From NCBI GenBank assembly GCA_903813345.2, contig CAIIXF020000008.1, positions 24,848,822 through 24,912,821 of the forward strand: a stretch of 64,000 nt of DNA, given 5' to 3'. The notes under the pieces are model-generated. The model worked only from the letters and a program-made list of their open reading frames with translations, was not told where the DNA came from and did not search any database. Below are positions 45,977-56,958 of the stretch, one piece after another. The stretch comes from Owenia fusiformis (Eukaryota > Annelida > Polychaeta > Sabellida > Oweniidae). Position numbers and translations under genes: made by a program. Position 1 is the stretch's first letter; every line of letters begins with the position of its first letter.

Positions 45977-48227
45977 GATTGATTTTTATGTTGTAACTGG
46001 AAAGGATGAGTTAAGAACCAACCAAAAATTTCAAAAAGCCTTAGTTCCTGCCTTAGTTAAGCTATAATGTCCTGTTTAAGAACCCCTATTCTTATTACTA
46101 TGGATTCTAGCAATACAATCCCATATGAATGTATTCGCTGGGACTTGATCAACTTTAGTTCTAAGAAAATGAGGATTTTGTATCTATCCCCATGGTGACA
46201 TACATGATGGTATCCCAGTGCTAAGAGCCTAAGTCATTAGTCAATGGTGTATATCCCCATGTTAAGTCAATGACATTCTCAATGTCAAAAAAGATTTGAC
46301 CTTCAATGACCTTCTTAAGGTCAAAAAGGTCTTTTTCAACTTACTTCAAATTGACCAATTTTTCTCAAAATCATCTACAAGTTCTCAGAACTTGTAGATG
46401 ATTTTGAATCAGAAATTCAAATCTGACTTAAGATTGAACCAATAATTTTGTGAGCAACTACATTTGTAGATGTTGACATTTTGTCATGTTAATGCCTCTT
46501 CTAGTTATACTGATATGGCACTTTTTACATTTTGATGCATAATTAACTTTCTGCTGAGAGTCAAAATAAATATCCCAAGTAGAAGTAAATAGCGGTCACA
46601 ATAAAAAAAAACACAAATACAAAAATACAAATACAAAAATTAATGACCCATGAAGAAGAAAATCATGGAGTTTTTAATGGCTGCCATTTGATGTTAAAAT
46701 GTCAGAAAATATTGCTTCACTTTTAGTTTGCACATGGAGTACAGTTTTATGGTTTTGAATTTTTTGACTGATTTTAGCTGTTCATCATCTGAGAATAGAG
46801 ATAGTAAAATCAAAACAATAAACCTGTGGTCAGCATGAACTCAACTGAAATGCATACAACTCCACAACACAATTGAGGTGTCAAAATAGGATGGTCAGCA
46901 ACTTTGAGTGACTATAATCCCTCGATTACCAAGATAAACACCAATTCTCTATCAAGAAATACCATTCAATGTCCATACAAATAAAGTAAACAATGTTTTG
47001 GAGGTTGTGTTTCAAAATTTTTGTATAAATTAATCATTTAGTATTTGCACTTGAATTTTTTTCAATTTTTATGTCACCACAATTTCAAGTTTATAGTTAT
47101 ATATGTCCCCTACCCTTAATTTTGAACTGAGAAGAGATCTCTGAATCTGAAGGATATTACCTCAAATTTTATCACAAAATGGTTGTATTTAATCAGACTT
47201 TCACTACATACTAGTAACTGATATTTTTTACAAAGTTTTATTGGATTGAAAACTTTTTAAAATGGTGTATTCCTCTAAACGTGACTAACAATTTAATCAT
47301 GTCTCAGAAGATACCCTTCTTGAGCTCAGAGTTGGGTATAGGATTTCTCATATTTATGACGACAATTTATGGTAAAAAGTCACATTCACGATTTTGGAAG
47401 TTGTTCAATTCAATCCTCTCTAACTGTTTGCCATATTTACAAAATTGTATAGTGAAATTTTCTCCATTTGGTCAATGTTTACATATATTGTACCTCAGAA
47501 TGTTTGGTATGATAACAAATAAAAAAAAAAAAAGATTATGGTTGGTAAAGGGCAATGCACCTTTTTAGAGGGTATATTAGCTACAAGCCAAATGAGTATT
47601 ATGCTTTAATGAGCAAATGTCTATATATATTTACGAGTATGTACATGGGTTGTACAAGAAAATGTTTTTACTGCTGTATTGTATATACATCACCATTTAA
47701 ACAAGAACATGTAGTTTCAAAAAATAAATGTAATTTTTATGAAATGTAAAAAGAGAAAAGACTTTATAATAATATCACAGTGTCTATATAGTTTGCTCAA
47801 ATAAAGTACATATACAGTATTTGAATTTTTATGTTTATCCTTTTATGAGAAAAAAGAATTCATGACAAAATGCCCATTGTTGTGAATATAAGTTTGCAAA
47901 TAGTACAAGAGGAAAAGTGACACAAAAATGCAACCCATGAATAAAAAAACCTTTTGATCCCATTGTTTTAACAAAAAGTTTTAGAAGACATGAAAATAAT
48001 CCAAATATATCTTGTGTGTTTGGCAAAAACGAAAAGAAATATAAATCAAGCTTCTCAACAACTCGATTCTAGAGCGTACCTCCAGAGAATGTCTTTTCTT
48101 TAAATCTCAGTCTTAGAAGCAATATATTTTGTGTCACCCTGTTCATACCAACATGAATATCATTATTATATCATTGTAGAATCCCATGGAATAGATATAA
48201 AAACAGAAGTGTCCTTGTCTAATTCAG
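45977..48227. other. Convergent STMND1/SLC35F spacer with a 41-bp palindrome
   Basis: CAAAATCATCTACAAGTTCT at 46366-46385 is followed at once by its complement, ending 46406, with almost no loop. A-rich microrepeats lie at 46600-46640 and an A13 run near 47521. Several short open frames (47281-48026) look non-coding. No gene recognised. Confidence 0.5.
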
Positions 48228-51200
48228 CTATAACCTGGTGTTCGTATCACTCCTACATTCTTTATCCAAAAGTTTCTTCTTTTCTCCTGTTTTTGATTGT
48301 GAGTCACTCATCCCTTGTGATATTGTAATGGCTCTGCCTCCACAACATTTATCTGTAGGAATGAGTACCAGGATGAAGCCTACTATGATCATAATAGTGG
48401 CTATTATTTTTGTTACTCCAAATATTCTCCCTCTAAACATAGCATCTACACCTGTAAGAAGGACAGTGCATCTTTCACAAGTGATATTTCACGAAGCTGG
48501 ATGACTAGTGGAATATCAATTTGTGCAACAAGTATTGCCCAAAAATAGAATTAAATATTTGTTTTATTATTCAGTTATATTCCTCACTCACATTAATGGA
48601 ATAACACACTATGGATGTCTAATTATAACAATGCACTCCCAGGAATACTAGTATATATATAATTAAAATTACACTGAACTAAGTCGTAACTGGTGATATC
48701 ATTTGAAAAATGTCCAGGCATTGAATATGAATGAAAGCAAGGTCATGCAACAAACCTGCATTGAGAGGTATGCCAAGAACTGTACCAACAGAGATGAAGA
48801 GGGGAAATGTGAATGCAATGCCAAAATTCACCAGGAAGTTGAAAGCTGTAAAAATAAGGCATTGTTATTTTATTTATGTTAATTATATGTCTCTACAGAT
48901 GTTTCTTTTAGTGTGTTTTCAATCTATATCAAAAGATCTATGTTTTGCCATTTTATTTACTGTAGATACACTTATTTTGACGCTACTTAATTCAACGGAT
49001 TTGCTCAATTTCAAATATTGGCGGCTATTTAATTTGGCGGATTCAGGACTGAAGTTTAACTTTGTCTATGTTTATGTCATTAGGACAGGTATTTACTAAG
49101 GTATTCTCTGTAATTCTTTTGGAATAATGTAGACATGTTGACAGGAAAAGGGGCCCTAGGAGTTTATTTCTGAAGTGCATTGGATAAAACTGAAATTTGA
49201 CAGATTTTTAATTTGGTGGATTTCTGAATCCAAATTAAGTGTACCTACAGTATTCAAGTTGAGTTTTTACATTGACTTTCAAGCCCCTCTACTTAATTAC
49301 GACAAATGTCGTATTGTTTGCTCGATCCCCTCCCCAAGAATAAGTGATTTGGGATCACCTCAGTCATTATACCGAAGCGCGCATTGTACCGAAAACCAAT
49401 ATACCGACGCGCATTACTCCGAAAACCAATTGATACCGATGCGCGTTGTACCGAAATCCGTGCGCGTTGTACCGAAAACCATTACTGTATACCGACAGTC
49501 CGACACCATCACCATGATTTTGTGATGTAAAAAGGCTTGTCATGGAAGATTTATGATAAGAGTAAGAGTATGATAAGTATTATTGAAAATCATGCACATT
49601 TAATCAGGAAGACCAGGCAAGAAATAGCAACAGAATACTATCTAGTAAGCTTCATCAAGGAAGGGAAACTCAAAACTGCAAACACCCTAAAATCACAGCC
49701 CAAGTCAAACCATCATGTAAAGTTGTAAGTCTGCAAAATGATATCACTTATTTATTATTTAAAGAGAGAATCAGATATAGCAAGCAGGCTAAACAAAAAA
49801 TTGTCTCAATTTTAGAATATTTTTGGCTCATGTAATTCCCTGTCATGTCTATTTTCTAAAAATCACAAAAGTGCATACTTTATTCAAGGAAAACTAAAGA
49901 TTTTTACAATAATGTATTATTTTTCTATAAGAATGGTTACCATTCTTATTATTTGGGAGACTTTAAACATTTTCACTAATTTTTGCACTTTGAATCATTA
50001 ATAACTTCACCAATTTATAACATATTGTGAATCTTTTCGAAGATATTGTATTTTATATTGTAAGGAATAGATTGGTAGGTCAATTATACAACTTGCTTGT
50101 AATTTTGTCACCCCATATAGATCTGATTCTGCCTTTAAGTTGAACGTACGCTAAACAAGCTTTCCAATGGTTTGATGTACATGTGGCTCGCTATTTCAAA
50201 TCATATGTTATATTCTCAGTCAGCAAATGTTTTGTCATCTATTAATAAAGTTCAATGCGTAACAGTTGATTCACTTCTGTTAGAAAGGAGTCTAAAGAAG
50301 ACAAGATAAACTTTCCAATGGTGCGTTGAGCGTTGTATATGTGGCTAGGTATTTCAAATCATAAAAATGTCGTTAATGTTGTCAGTTCGTGAAAATATTT
50401 CATCATCTATTACACAATGCGTTACATTTAATTTCAATTCAATTTACTGTATTTTCTTTTACATTTTTATCTCGTTTTTCTGCCCTCGAGAAGGGATCCT
50501 TGAATTAAAGGCTAAACAACACGGTATAAATGTTAGAATTGTGGCGGCAACTTTTTTTTAACTGGCTTCCATTTTCGAAGATTGTTCTAAATCAGACGGC
50601 CTATGGCCATTAGGGGTATTCCTATCCAAATAGATAGACGGACAAACAGACAAACGAATGGGCGGCTTTTCTATCTCTGATGACAGGTTGTTCTAGTCCC
50701 AAAATAATGTATCAAAACTTAAAAACTGACTAATATTTTACTCAAAGTAAACTTTAAATATGTGTTCGATCGCTAATTTGTCTATCAACTAAGTTGCGCT
50801 TGCATTGTCTCCTTAAAAGTTACATCGCAGATACATACACCACGTGTGTACACGCAGGAAAACTTTACAATGTGCGTCGGTATTATTGCATTCGGTACAA
50901 CGCCTGTCAATACAATGCGCGTCGGTATAATGGGTTTCGGTATAACGCGCGTCGGCATAATGGGTTTCGGTATAATGGGCGGACCCCAGTGATTTCTTGG
51001 TTACCTAGGCCTAATACAGCTGATCCACAAAGAAAACCCCATGGAAGATTGTACCAGTCGAACTGCTCCAAGCCTGTGAAATATAGTGTAAGCATGATAG
51101 GCCACATCACTAGTAGGTCCAGAAGCCCCAATATACTTAGGAATAAGGATACTTGGGATAGTGAAGCATCCCCTATAATCCACTTGAATGAAACCTGGGT

Positions 51201-53260
51201 AAAATAATAAATATTAATGTACAATTCCCTCAAAAAGTTTGGCAACTTTAGTCCCCTTCATACCATGTGTTAAGGCACATTTATGTTATGTGATTTCAAG
51301 GATTGGCAAAAACATATTTTTCATTGCATGTTCATTCAATGAGGACTAGCTACTGGTTTTCAAACTTATTGGAGAAGGGTGTATCTATGTATGTACTAAG
51401 TGGTATCATGGTACATTATGTATATGTAAACTTACATGAAATTGGTGTTCAGGTATCTTAAAGTTTTGATAAGGTAGTCATATTTTGCTAAATATTGATA
51501 TTCCTAAGCAAAGAAATATCAATATTGAAAAGTTAATTCAAAACTTATTAAATAAAAATGGCAATTGGAAAATAAAGAGATAGTTATGAATTTGGAGAAG
51601 TCACATTAGACAAATAGAAGAGGAAAATTAACCAGCAAGTAACAATACAGGTTATGACAAACAGCAAAATGAGATAAAAGTTTACAACTTATTGAATGAA
51701 TGAAAATATTTCTTCATTAATTTTTTGGAAGACAGTTGCCTTATCTTGCCTCACCTGCTACATATCTTGCTACACCCCTGAAAACATACTTGTGAAATAC
51801 TTGTTAGTACCTTGTATAGTGCAGCCCCTATTGCTGACACAATAGATAAGATGACACCAAGAACTGATGGACCAAGAAATCCATCCTCTGAAGCCAGCAG
51901 CACAACGCCACCTAATGTTAGGGCTACAGCTATTAACTATAAACCAAATAGTGAATTTGAAAAATAATTATTTTATGAAAATATTATATCAGTGTTTTAT
52001 CGGGGCTGGAGCCAGAATCTAAAAATAGGTGTTGAGGCAGATTTAAAAAGTTGGGGCAAAAGTTAAAGCGATATAATACCAGCATCATTCGACTTCATGT
52101 ATGGATTTCTAGTCTATTCAGAAAGGTGAAATGTTGGTAATAAATATATAGTTATATATATAATACTTGTATATAGAAATAATGAATATAAATGATTCAA
52201 GTATGTAAGCTTGTAACTGAATTCCTCTCTATAATGGACAACAAACATGAGATTTTATTAATTAAATTAATTTACTAAGTTTGTAATTCACCAAAACTTA
52301 CACACAAATTTAACTGTATTTTTTATTTCATTGTAAAAACAATTCTATATTATTAAAATGCTAATTAATATTTTTAAGCTTTTAATAACAATACTATAAC
52401 ATACCCTTAGTGAATATAACTCTTCTTTCAGTATTATAATTGAGAATAAATAAACAAAGACTGTACATGATGAGAAAAGGGCTGTTACATCTGATGCTGC
52501 AATGGTACCAAGGGCTCGTACATACATGTAGTTTGTTACAGCCCATAAAATGAGAAATGGTACACCCCTGGTAAAAACAGATACCATGCAGACCCCATGT
52601 TTTCCAAATATTTCTTGACTATGTCTGCAAGTAAAATATAAATTATTAGCCATGCTCACCAATGATACAAAATATAAAGAATAAGGTAAAATAAAACCAA
52701 TGAAATCAAAATGTATATCTGTGAAACCCTTTTATATAAAAAAGTTGTTTTGATTTTTTGGTTTGAAAAATTAATAAACTATTTGTCTGAAAATTGTTAA
52801 TTATTTTATATTAATAAGCAATTGCAATAACTTCTGTTTAAAAAGTCAATCTTTGATTTTGTTGAAAATCAATATGACTATAGACTAATAACATTTGGAT
52901 TACAAAACAATAACACTTTTGTATGGAGCCACTAAATGCATTATTTTCAAGAAATTGAAAGATTGAAAAAACTTACTTAAAAATATTGTAGAAAGATTTC
53001 CCTTTGGCGAATCTCAATATTAATGCAAATATTGGATAACATAGTATCATCCATACTGTGGAAAACCAAATGTTGAAGAAGGGTGCGTTAAATGCATTTG
53101 AGTATGTGCTCTGTGAGAACTGGGTTGATCCAACCCAGCTGACAGCCATTGCAATGTTGATAACTGTTCCATAGATTAACTTTGTGCAGTGTTCATAAGT
53201 GATTGACAACATTTTGACACTTTGAAATAGACCAGCACTGACAGAGTATGAATATTCCAT
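48228..53260 (-). CDS. SLC35F3/F4-like solute carrier, six exons
   Basis: Exons in transcript order are 53260-52977, 52624-52405, 51936-51811, 51194-51005, 48845-48756 and 48451-48228. They join in frame to 377 codons plus stop. The product is a multi-pass membrane protein of the drug/metabolite transporter fold. Family matches include SWVGSTQFSQSTYS, FNAPFFNIWFST, a TNYMYVRALGTIAASDVTAL segment, SLFLSILGLLDLL, NFLVNFGIAFTFP and GTVLGIPLNA, in the order found in SLC35F3/F4 (F3 is a proposed thiamine transporter). About ten hydrophobic helices are expected. The C-terminal tail is Lys/Ser-rich and cytosolic in character. A TGA lies directly before the chosen ATG, but an unseen upstream exon is possible. 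F3 versus F4 cannot be separated by eye. Confidence 0.85.
49354..50993. mobile_element. Element with minisatellite-like inverted termini in SLC35F intron 4
   Basis: The left terminus (49354-49505) is a run of about eight ACCGA-centred units of the form TATACCGACGCGCATTATAC. The right terminus (50870-50993) is the same array inverted (GTCGGTATAATGGGTTTCGG). The outermost bases ATCACCTCAGTCATTATACC and the right complement also match loosely. The interior holds a direct duplication (CTTTCCAATGG, then ATGTGGCT, near 50160 and 50310) and an unrecognised 63-codon frame at 49537-49728. The right end stops 11 bp before the donor of the 51194-51005 exon. Confidence 0.75.
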
Positions 53261-53390
53261 TCACTTTACTAGTATAGGTTACCTCTTCCTCTGTTCACAT
53301 ATATTGTAGCTCCATTTTCATCTCTTGAACTTTTAGACTGTATGGCCTTGTTCACATTTACATTCTGTAATTCATAATGCATATACAGTA

Positions 53391-55082
53391 CAGACCTGCC
53401 AACCTAAAATGAAAAATTTGCGGGAGATATTAAAAAATTGTGGTACTTTTACAGGAGGTTTTTCCATGGGCTTTCAATTAGAAGGGTATGCAACTCTGTA
53501 TGCCCAGTTTAATAAACATGAGACTTTCAAAATGAGCAATGCCATCTTCCCTTTTTATGGTAATATTTCTAAAAGTATTAGATAAATGTGTATATATTTT
53601 AGTATTATTTTGAATTAAAATCAATTTTCAATATGATAAAGCATAAAATATGTTTAATCTCATGTAAAAGTAAACAAAAAAGACCAATAAAAATAAGAGG
53701 TATCAAGATGTTCTCTTCGAGTATTGCATTGTGGGTAATTATTCAAGAACACATTCCAATAAAAACATTATTTGTGGGAGAATGTTCACTTTCTTTATTG
53801 CCATAATTATGATGAATTCCATTTTTTAATAAATTTGCAACATGTAGATAATCATGTTTTTATTTTCAAGTTATTTCTTAAATCATCCCTTAAATGTACG
53901 AAATATGATTTTTTGGGAGTGTGTACATTCTCCAATTTTGAAAACCCAAAGGCAAGGTTATGTATGGAATACTGTAAAACGGGTATTGTTAGCGAGGGGT
54001 AATTGTTACCGATTGTTAGCGATCGCTATAGTTTCGCTAAAAATTCAATTCGCTAAAATAAACCAGGGTTTAAATAAACCGGACGCTAAAATTTGCAAAT
54101 TCCCGGGAAACTACATGAATACTAGTATTTAAGGAGCTTTTCGTTCAGTACTCGACTTCCAGTTTGTAATTTGAAAAAGGTTAATATTTTTAAATCGTAT
54201 GTTTCTTTCAATATCTGAAGGATAAATAGCCATCCATCATGAGATTACAGTAGTTTGGACCAATACCATGTGCGTTAGAAGTCTTACATTTTGATAATTC
54301 CTCTGTCATGTCCGTTATTCATTTTTCTGCCATAAATGATAAAATTTCTAATGCATTTCGCTAATTTGATTTTTTAAAGATTAATCTTCATTTCGCTAAA
54401 ATTTCCCGCGCTAAAACCCCCTAATATTGAAAAATCGCTAAAATTTCCCGGTGTCAAAAATACCCGTTTCACAGTATGGGAAGTTGCCTACTCTTCTAGT
54501 TGAAAGCCCATGGTTTTTCCAAAATCTGGTAGTTTTTATAAAAGGCGGGAATTTTAACAGCAGATTTTTGAAAAAACTGTAGGTAGATTTTGAAAAAATT
54601 GAGTTTTTATGGTAGATTCCTGAAAAAATGGGAATTTTTACAGTAGATTTTTGAAAAAACTAGTTTTAATGTAGAATTTTTGAAAAAATGGGAGTTTTTC
54701 GGGTATTTTCAAAAAAACAGGGGTTTAAGAAAAATGATAGTTTATACAGTAAATAGATTTATACATTTTCCTGGCCGTAAAACTGAGAGTAAAAGAAAGA
54801 AGTGTGACTCCAATTATCAAGGTCATAAATTTGTCAAATTCATTTTGAATATAAGGTAGATTTCGACAGAAAAACCGTGATATTACGGGTGTTTTACCAA
54901 GAATACAGGAGAATATAGGAGATTTTACTGCCATTATCACAGGAAAATCGATTTTATTAGAAATAAAAGATGGGAGATTTTAGCAGTACGGGAGTTTTTA
55001 CGGGAGAAAACGGTAGCCCTACAGGAGTTATTTTCTACGGAAAAAAAAATTCCTGTAAATAATCGGGAGGTTGGCAGGTCTG
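53391..55082. mobile_element. 1.7-kb element with CAGACCTGCCAACCT termini
   Basis: CAGACCTGCCAACCT at 53391 and its complement ending 55082 are exact 15-bp inverted termini. An inner pair (GGGCTTTCAATTAGAAGGGT, about 53470, with its partner at about 54500) shows it is partly palindromic. The right half contains a GATTTTTGAAAAAA-type microrepeat (54540-54720). Flanking octamers do not match exactly. It lies between the divergent SLC35F-like and HSP90 genes. The CAG-start termini would suit a hAT-type element, tentatively. Confidence 0.75.
53970..54476. mobile_element. 507-bp MITE nested in the 53391-55082 element
   Basis: TACTGTAAAACGGGTATTGT at 53970 pairs with the end ATACCCGTTTCACAGTA (54476). 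The interior is rich in TTCGCTAAAAT phrases (at least six). It separates the two inner arms of the host element, so it is the younger insertion. Confidence 0.82.
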
Positions 55083-55216
55083 ATATATGTGGACATTGGA
55101 CCAGGATGAGAGTTCAAGACTCCCCACAACCACACAGTAGAAACCCACACTATAATGTGTATCTTTCATGTACTTTCATGTTTTGACCCCTGAAAACGTA
55201 TTTTTATAATCTGGAC

Positions 55217-55285
55217 ACACAGATGGCAGAATTTTTCTTAGGAAGCAGAATTTTTCTTAGGGAAGAAAAATTCTGCCATCTGTGT
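55217..55285. repeat. 69-bp hairpin with exact 23-bp arms
   Basis: ACACAGATGGCAGAATTTTT at 55217 pairs exactly with the end at 55285. The loop repeats CAGAATTTTTCTTAGG, suggesting slippage. No U-run or gene context gives it a known role. Confidence 0.8.
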
Positions 55286-55483
55286 ATTCTATGCAATTGC
55301 ATATTTTTATTTCATTTACTGTTTACAATAATCTAACAATAATTGTTGCAAAATCCTCAGAAATCATTTTGATTATAGGTCCAAAGCCTTCTCTATATAT
55401 TGTAAGCTAGAGACTCAAGTATATGTTGGTGCTACACTATACCTGTAAACAGAAAGTGAAATAATCACCTTTGTATTGCCAAA

Positions 55484-56224
55484 GGGTATTTCCAAGAGGG
55501 GGATTAACCCCAGAGTTCAAAGATGACATATGCTTATAATGTAAACCTGTATTGAGATGACCCACGTCTCTGATTGGTCAAAATCGGCAAACAAAAATGG
55601 CAGATTCAAAATTTTCTAATAACGCTTAGAGGAGGATTAACCCAGAGTTTAAAGATGACATGCGCTTATAATGTAAATCTGTATTGAGGTGACATCGACT
55701 CTGATTGGTCCAAATCGATAAACAAACACGGTGGATTCAAAATTTTCTAATAAGGCTTTAAATAATATAATGTTAATTATTATCGTGCTAACCAATAATA
55801 TAGCTTGTTATTTCACATCAAGATAAAGAAAAATGTAACAAATATGCTTAAATCGAATAAAACCAACACAACAACGCGTTATATTTGAAAACTAACTGGT
55901 GAGAATTTGCGCAAACGAATGTGGTACGCAAGAGACGTAATATGTCTGTCATTGCTAATGCTCTTGGGCTTTCCCCCCTCTTATAATGCTTCGAATAATA
56001 TTATGTAAATTTCTGGCGTGTTAACCAATATCATAGCTTGTTATTTCACATCAAGATAAAGAATGGTGTAAGGAATATGCTTAAATCTATTAAAACATCA
56101 CAACGACGCGTTATATTCGAAAACTAACTGGTGAGAATTTGCGCAAACGAAGGTGGTACGCAAGAGACGTAATATGTCAGATATGGATAAAGCTCTGGGG
56201 CTTTCCCTCCTCTTGGTATTTCCC
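55484..56224. mobile_element. TIR-bounded block with duplicated halves, immediately upstream of HSP90
   Basis: GGGTATTTCCAAGAGG opens and CCTCTTGGTATTTCCC closes the block (20 of 28 terminal bases pair). Inside are two direct copies of a ~132-bp unit (55499 and 55631, GATTAACCCCAGAGTTCAAA type). They are followed by two copies of a ~220-bp unit (about 55755 and 55990, TAGCTTGTTATTTCACATCA type). Each 132-bp unit has an inverted CCAAT box (CTGATTGGTC) and each 220-bp unit has a CCAAT (TAACCAAT) and a GACGTAA. It ends 26 bp before the HSP90 heat-shock element. Mobile origin is inferred. Confidence 0.65.
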
Positions 56225-56233
56225 ATCTAATCT

Positions 56234-56262
56234 TGACGTCATTTCCGCAGAATGTTCCAGAA
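56234..56262 (+). promoter_or_regulatory. HSP90 upstream CRE and perfect heat-shock element
   Basis: 56250-56262 reads GAATGTTCCAGAA, three contiguous alternating heat-shock factor pentamers (GAA, TTC, GAA at 2-bp spacing). A palindromic CRE, TGACGTCA, is at 56234-56241. A second two-unit site, GAATATTC, is at 56477-56484. These lie within about 350 bp of the proposed first exon of a heat-shock protein gene, which argues for HSF1 control. Confidence 0.8.
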
Positions 56263-56499
56263 ATTTACCGCTCTACGCAAAAGAAAATAGGTCCTAACTC
56301 ATATTCTCTAGCAGGTATATTTATTTCATATAATGAATAAACAAACTTAGTAAATATGTTGTTTTTATCAGAAAAATAATAGCAAGTAACTACTGCTGCA
56401 TATTCTTTATTGATGAATGAAGAACTATTTCAATGCAGGAAGTGCGCACTAATCCTGTCCTTTCTCGCGTGGTCCAGAATATTCCCCATTTAATCTTTT

Positions 56500-56604
56500 A
56501 AGTGCTGGAACAAAGCCGCGAGGTTTCTAGCTTCACGCAAAAACATCAAAGAAACATCAGTCACTCGGTTACACATTACCCAAGGAAATCATAAAACATA
56601 AAAT
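56500..56604 (+). other. Probable non-coding first exon of HSP90
   Basis: A consensus donor (AAAT|GTAAGT, intron from 56605) pairs with the acceptor TTATTTAG at 56951-56958, immediately before the ATG. A leader exon with the start codon in exon 2 is the normal arrangement of animal cytosolic HSP90 genes. The 5' end is not visible; it should lie between the heat-shock site at 56477-56484 and the donor. Confidence 0.65.
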
Positions 56605-56958
56605 GTAAGTATATTTTTCATCGCTGCTTGAAAAAACGGCATCTACATTTTCAGCCGGGTCAAAAACGAAATTAAATCTCGGCCTAAAGGCTAAACGAAA
56701 ATAGCCTAGACTCTAAGCTTAGATTTCACTTAGCTAAACACGTGCTTTTAACTTACTATACATATACCCGTCTCCACCATTTCATTCAAGGCATTCATAC
56801 TTCGAAGATTTAGATGAATATGATTCTAGACCATGAACTATAACTTTTCCACACAATCGTGACACTGGTTTATATTTAATAATGTTCAAAATTCAGAGCT
56901 ACAAAATGGGTTTGTGCTATATATGATCAGTGTTATGAGACCTTTATAATTTATTTAG

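Noticed and set aside
47281-48026. Short open frames in the convergent spacer as genes
   Set aside because: Low-complexity AT-rich frames without splice context or family resemblance.
50794-51207. 137-codon plus-strand frame rich in RRYNG-like repeats
   Set aside because: It is a translation of the ACCGA minisatellite arm running into the antisense of an SLC35F-like exon.
53383-53390. 8-bp target duplication for the 53391-55082 element
   Set aside because: The flanking octamers match only partly (ATACAGTA and ATATATGT), so no duplication is claimed.
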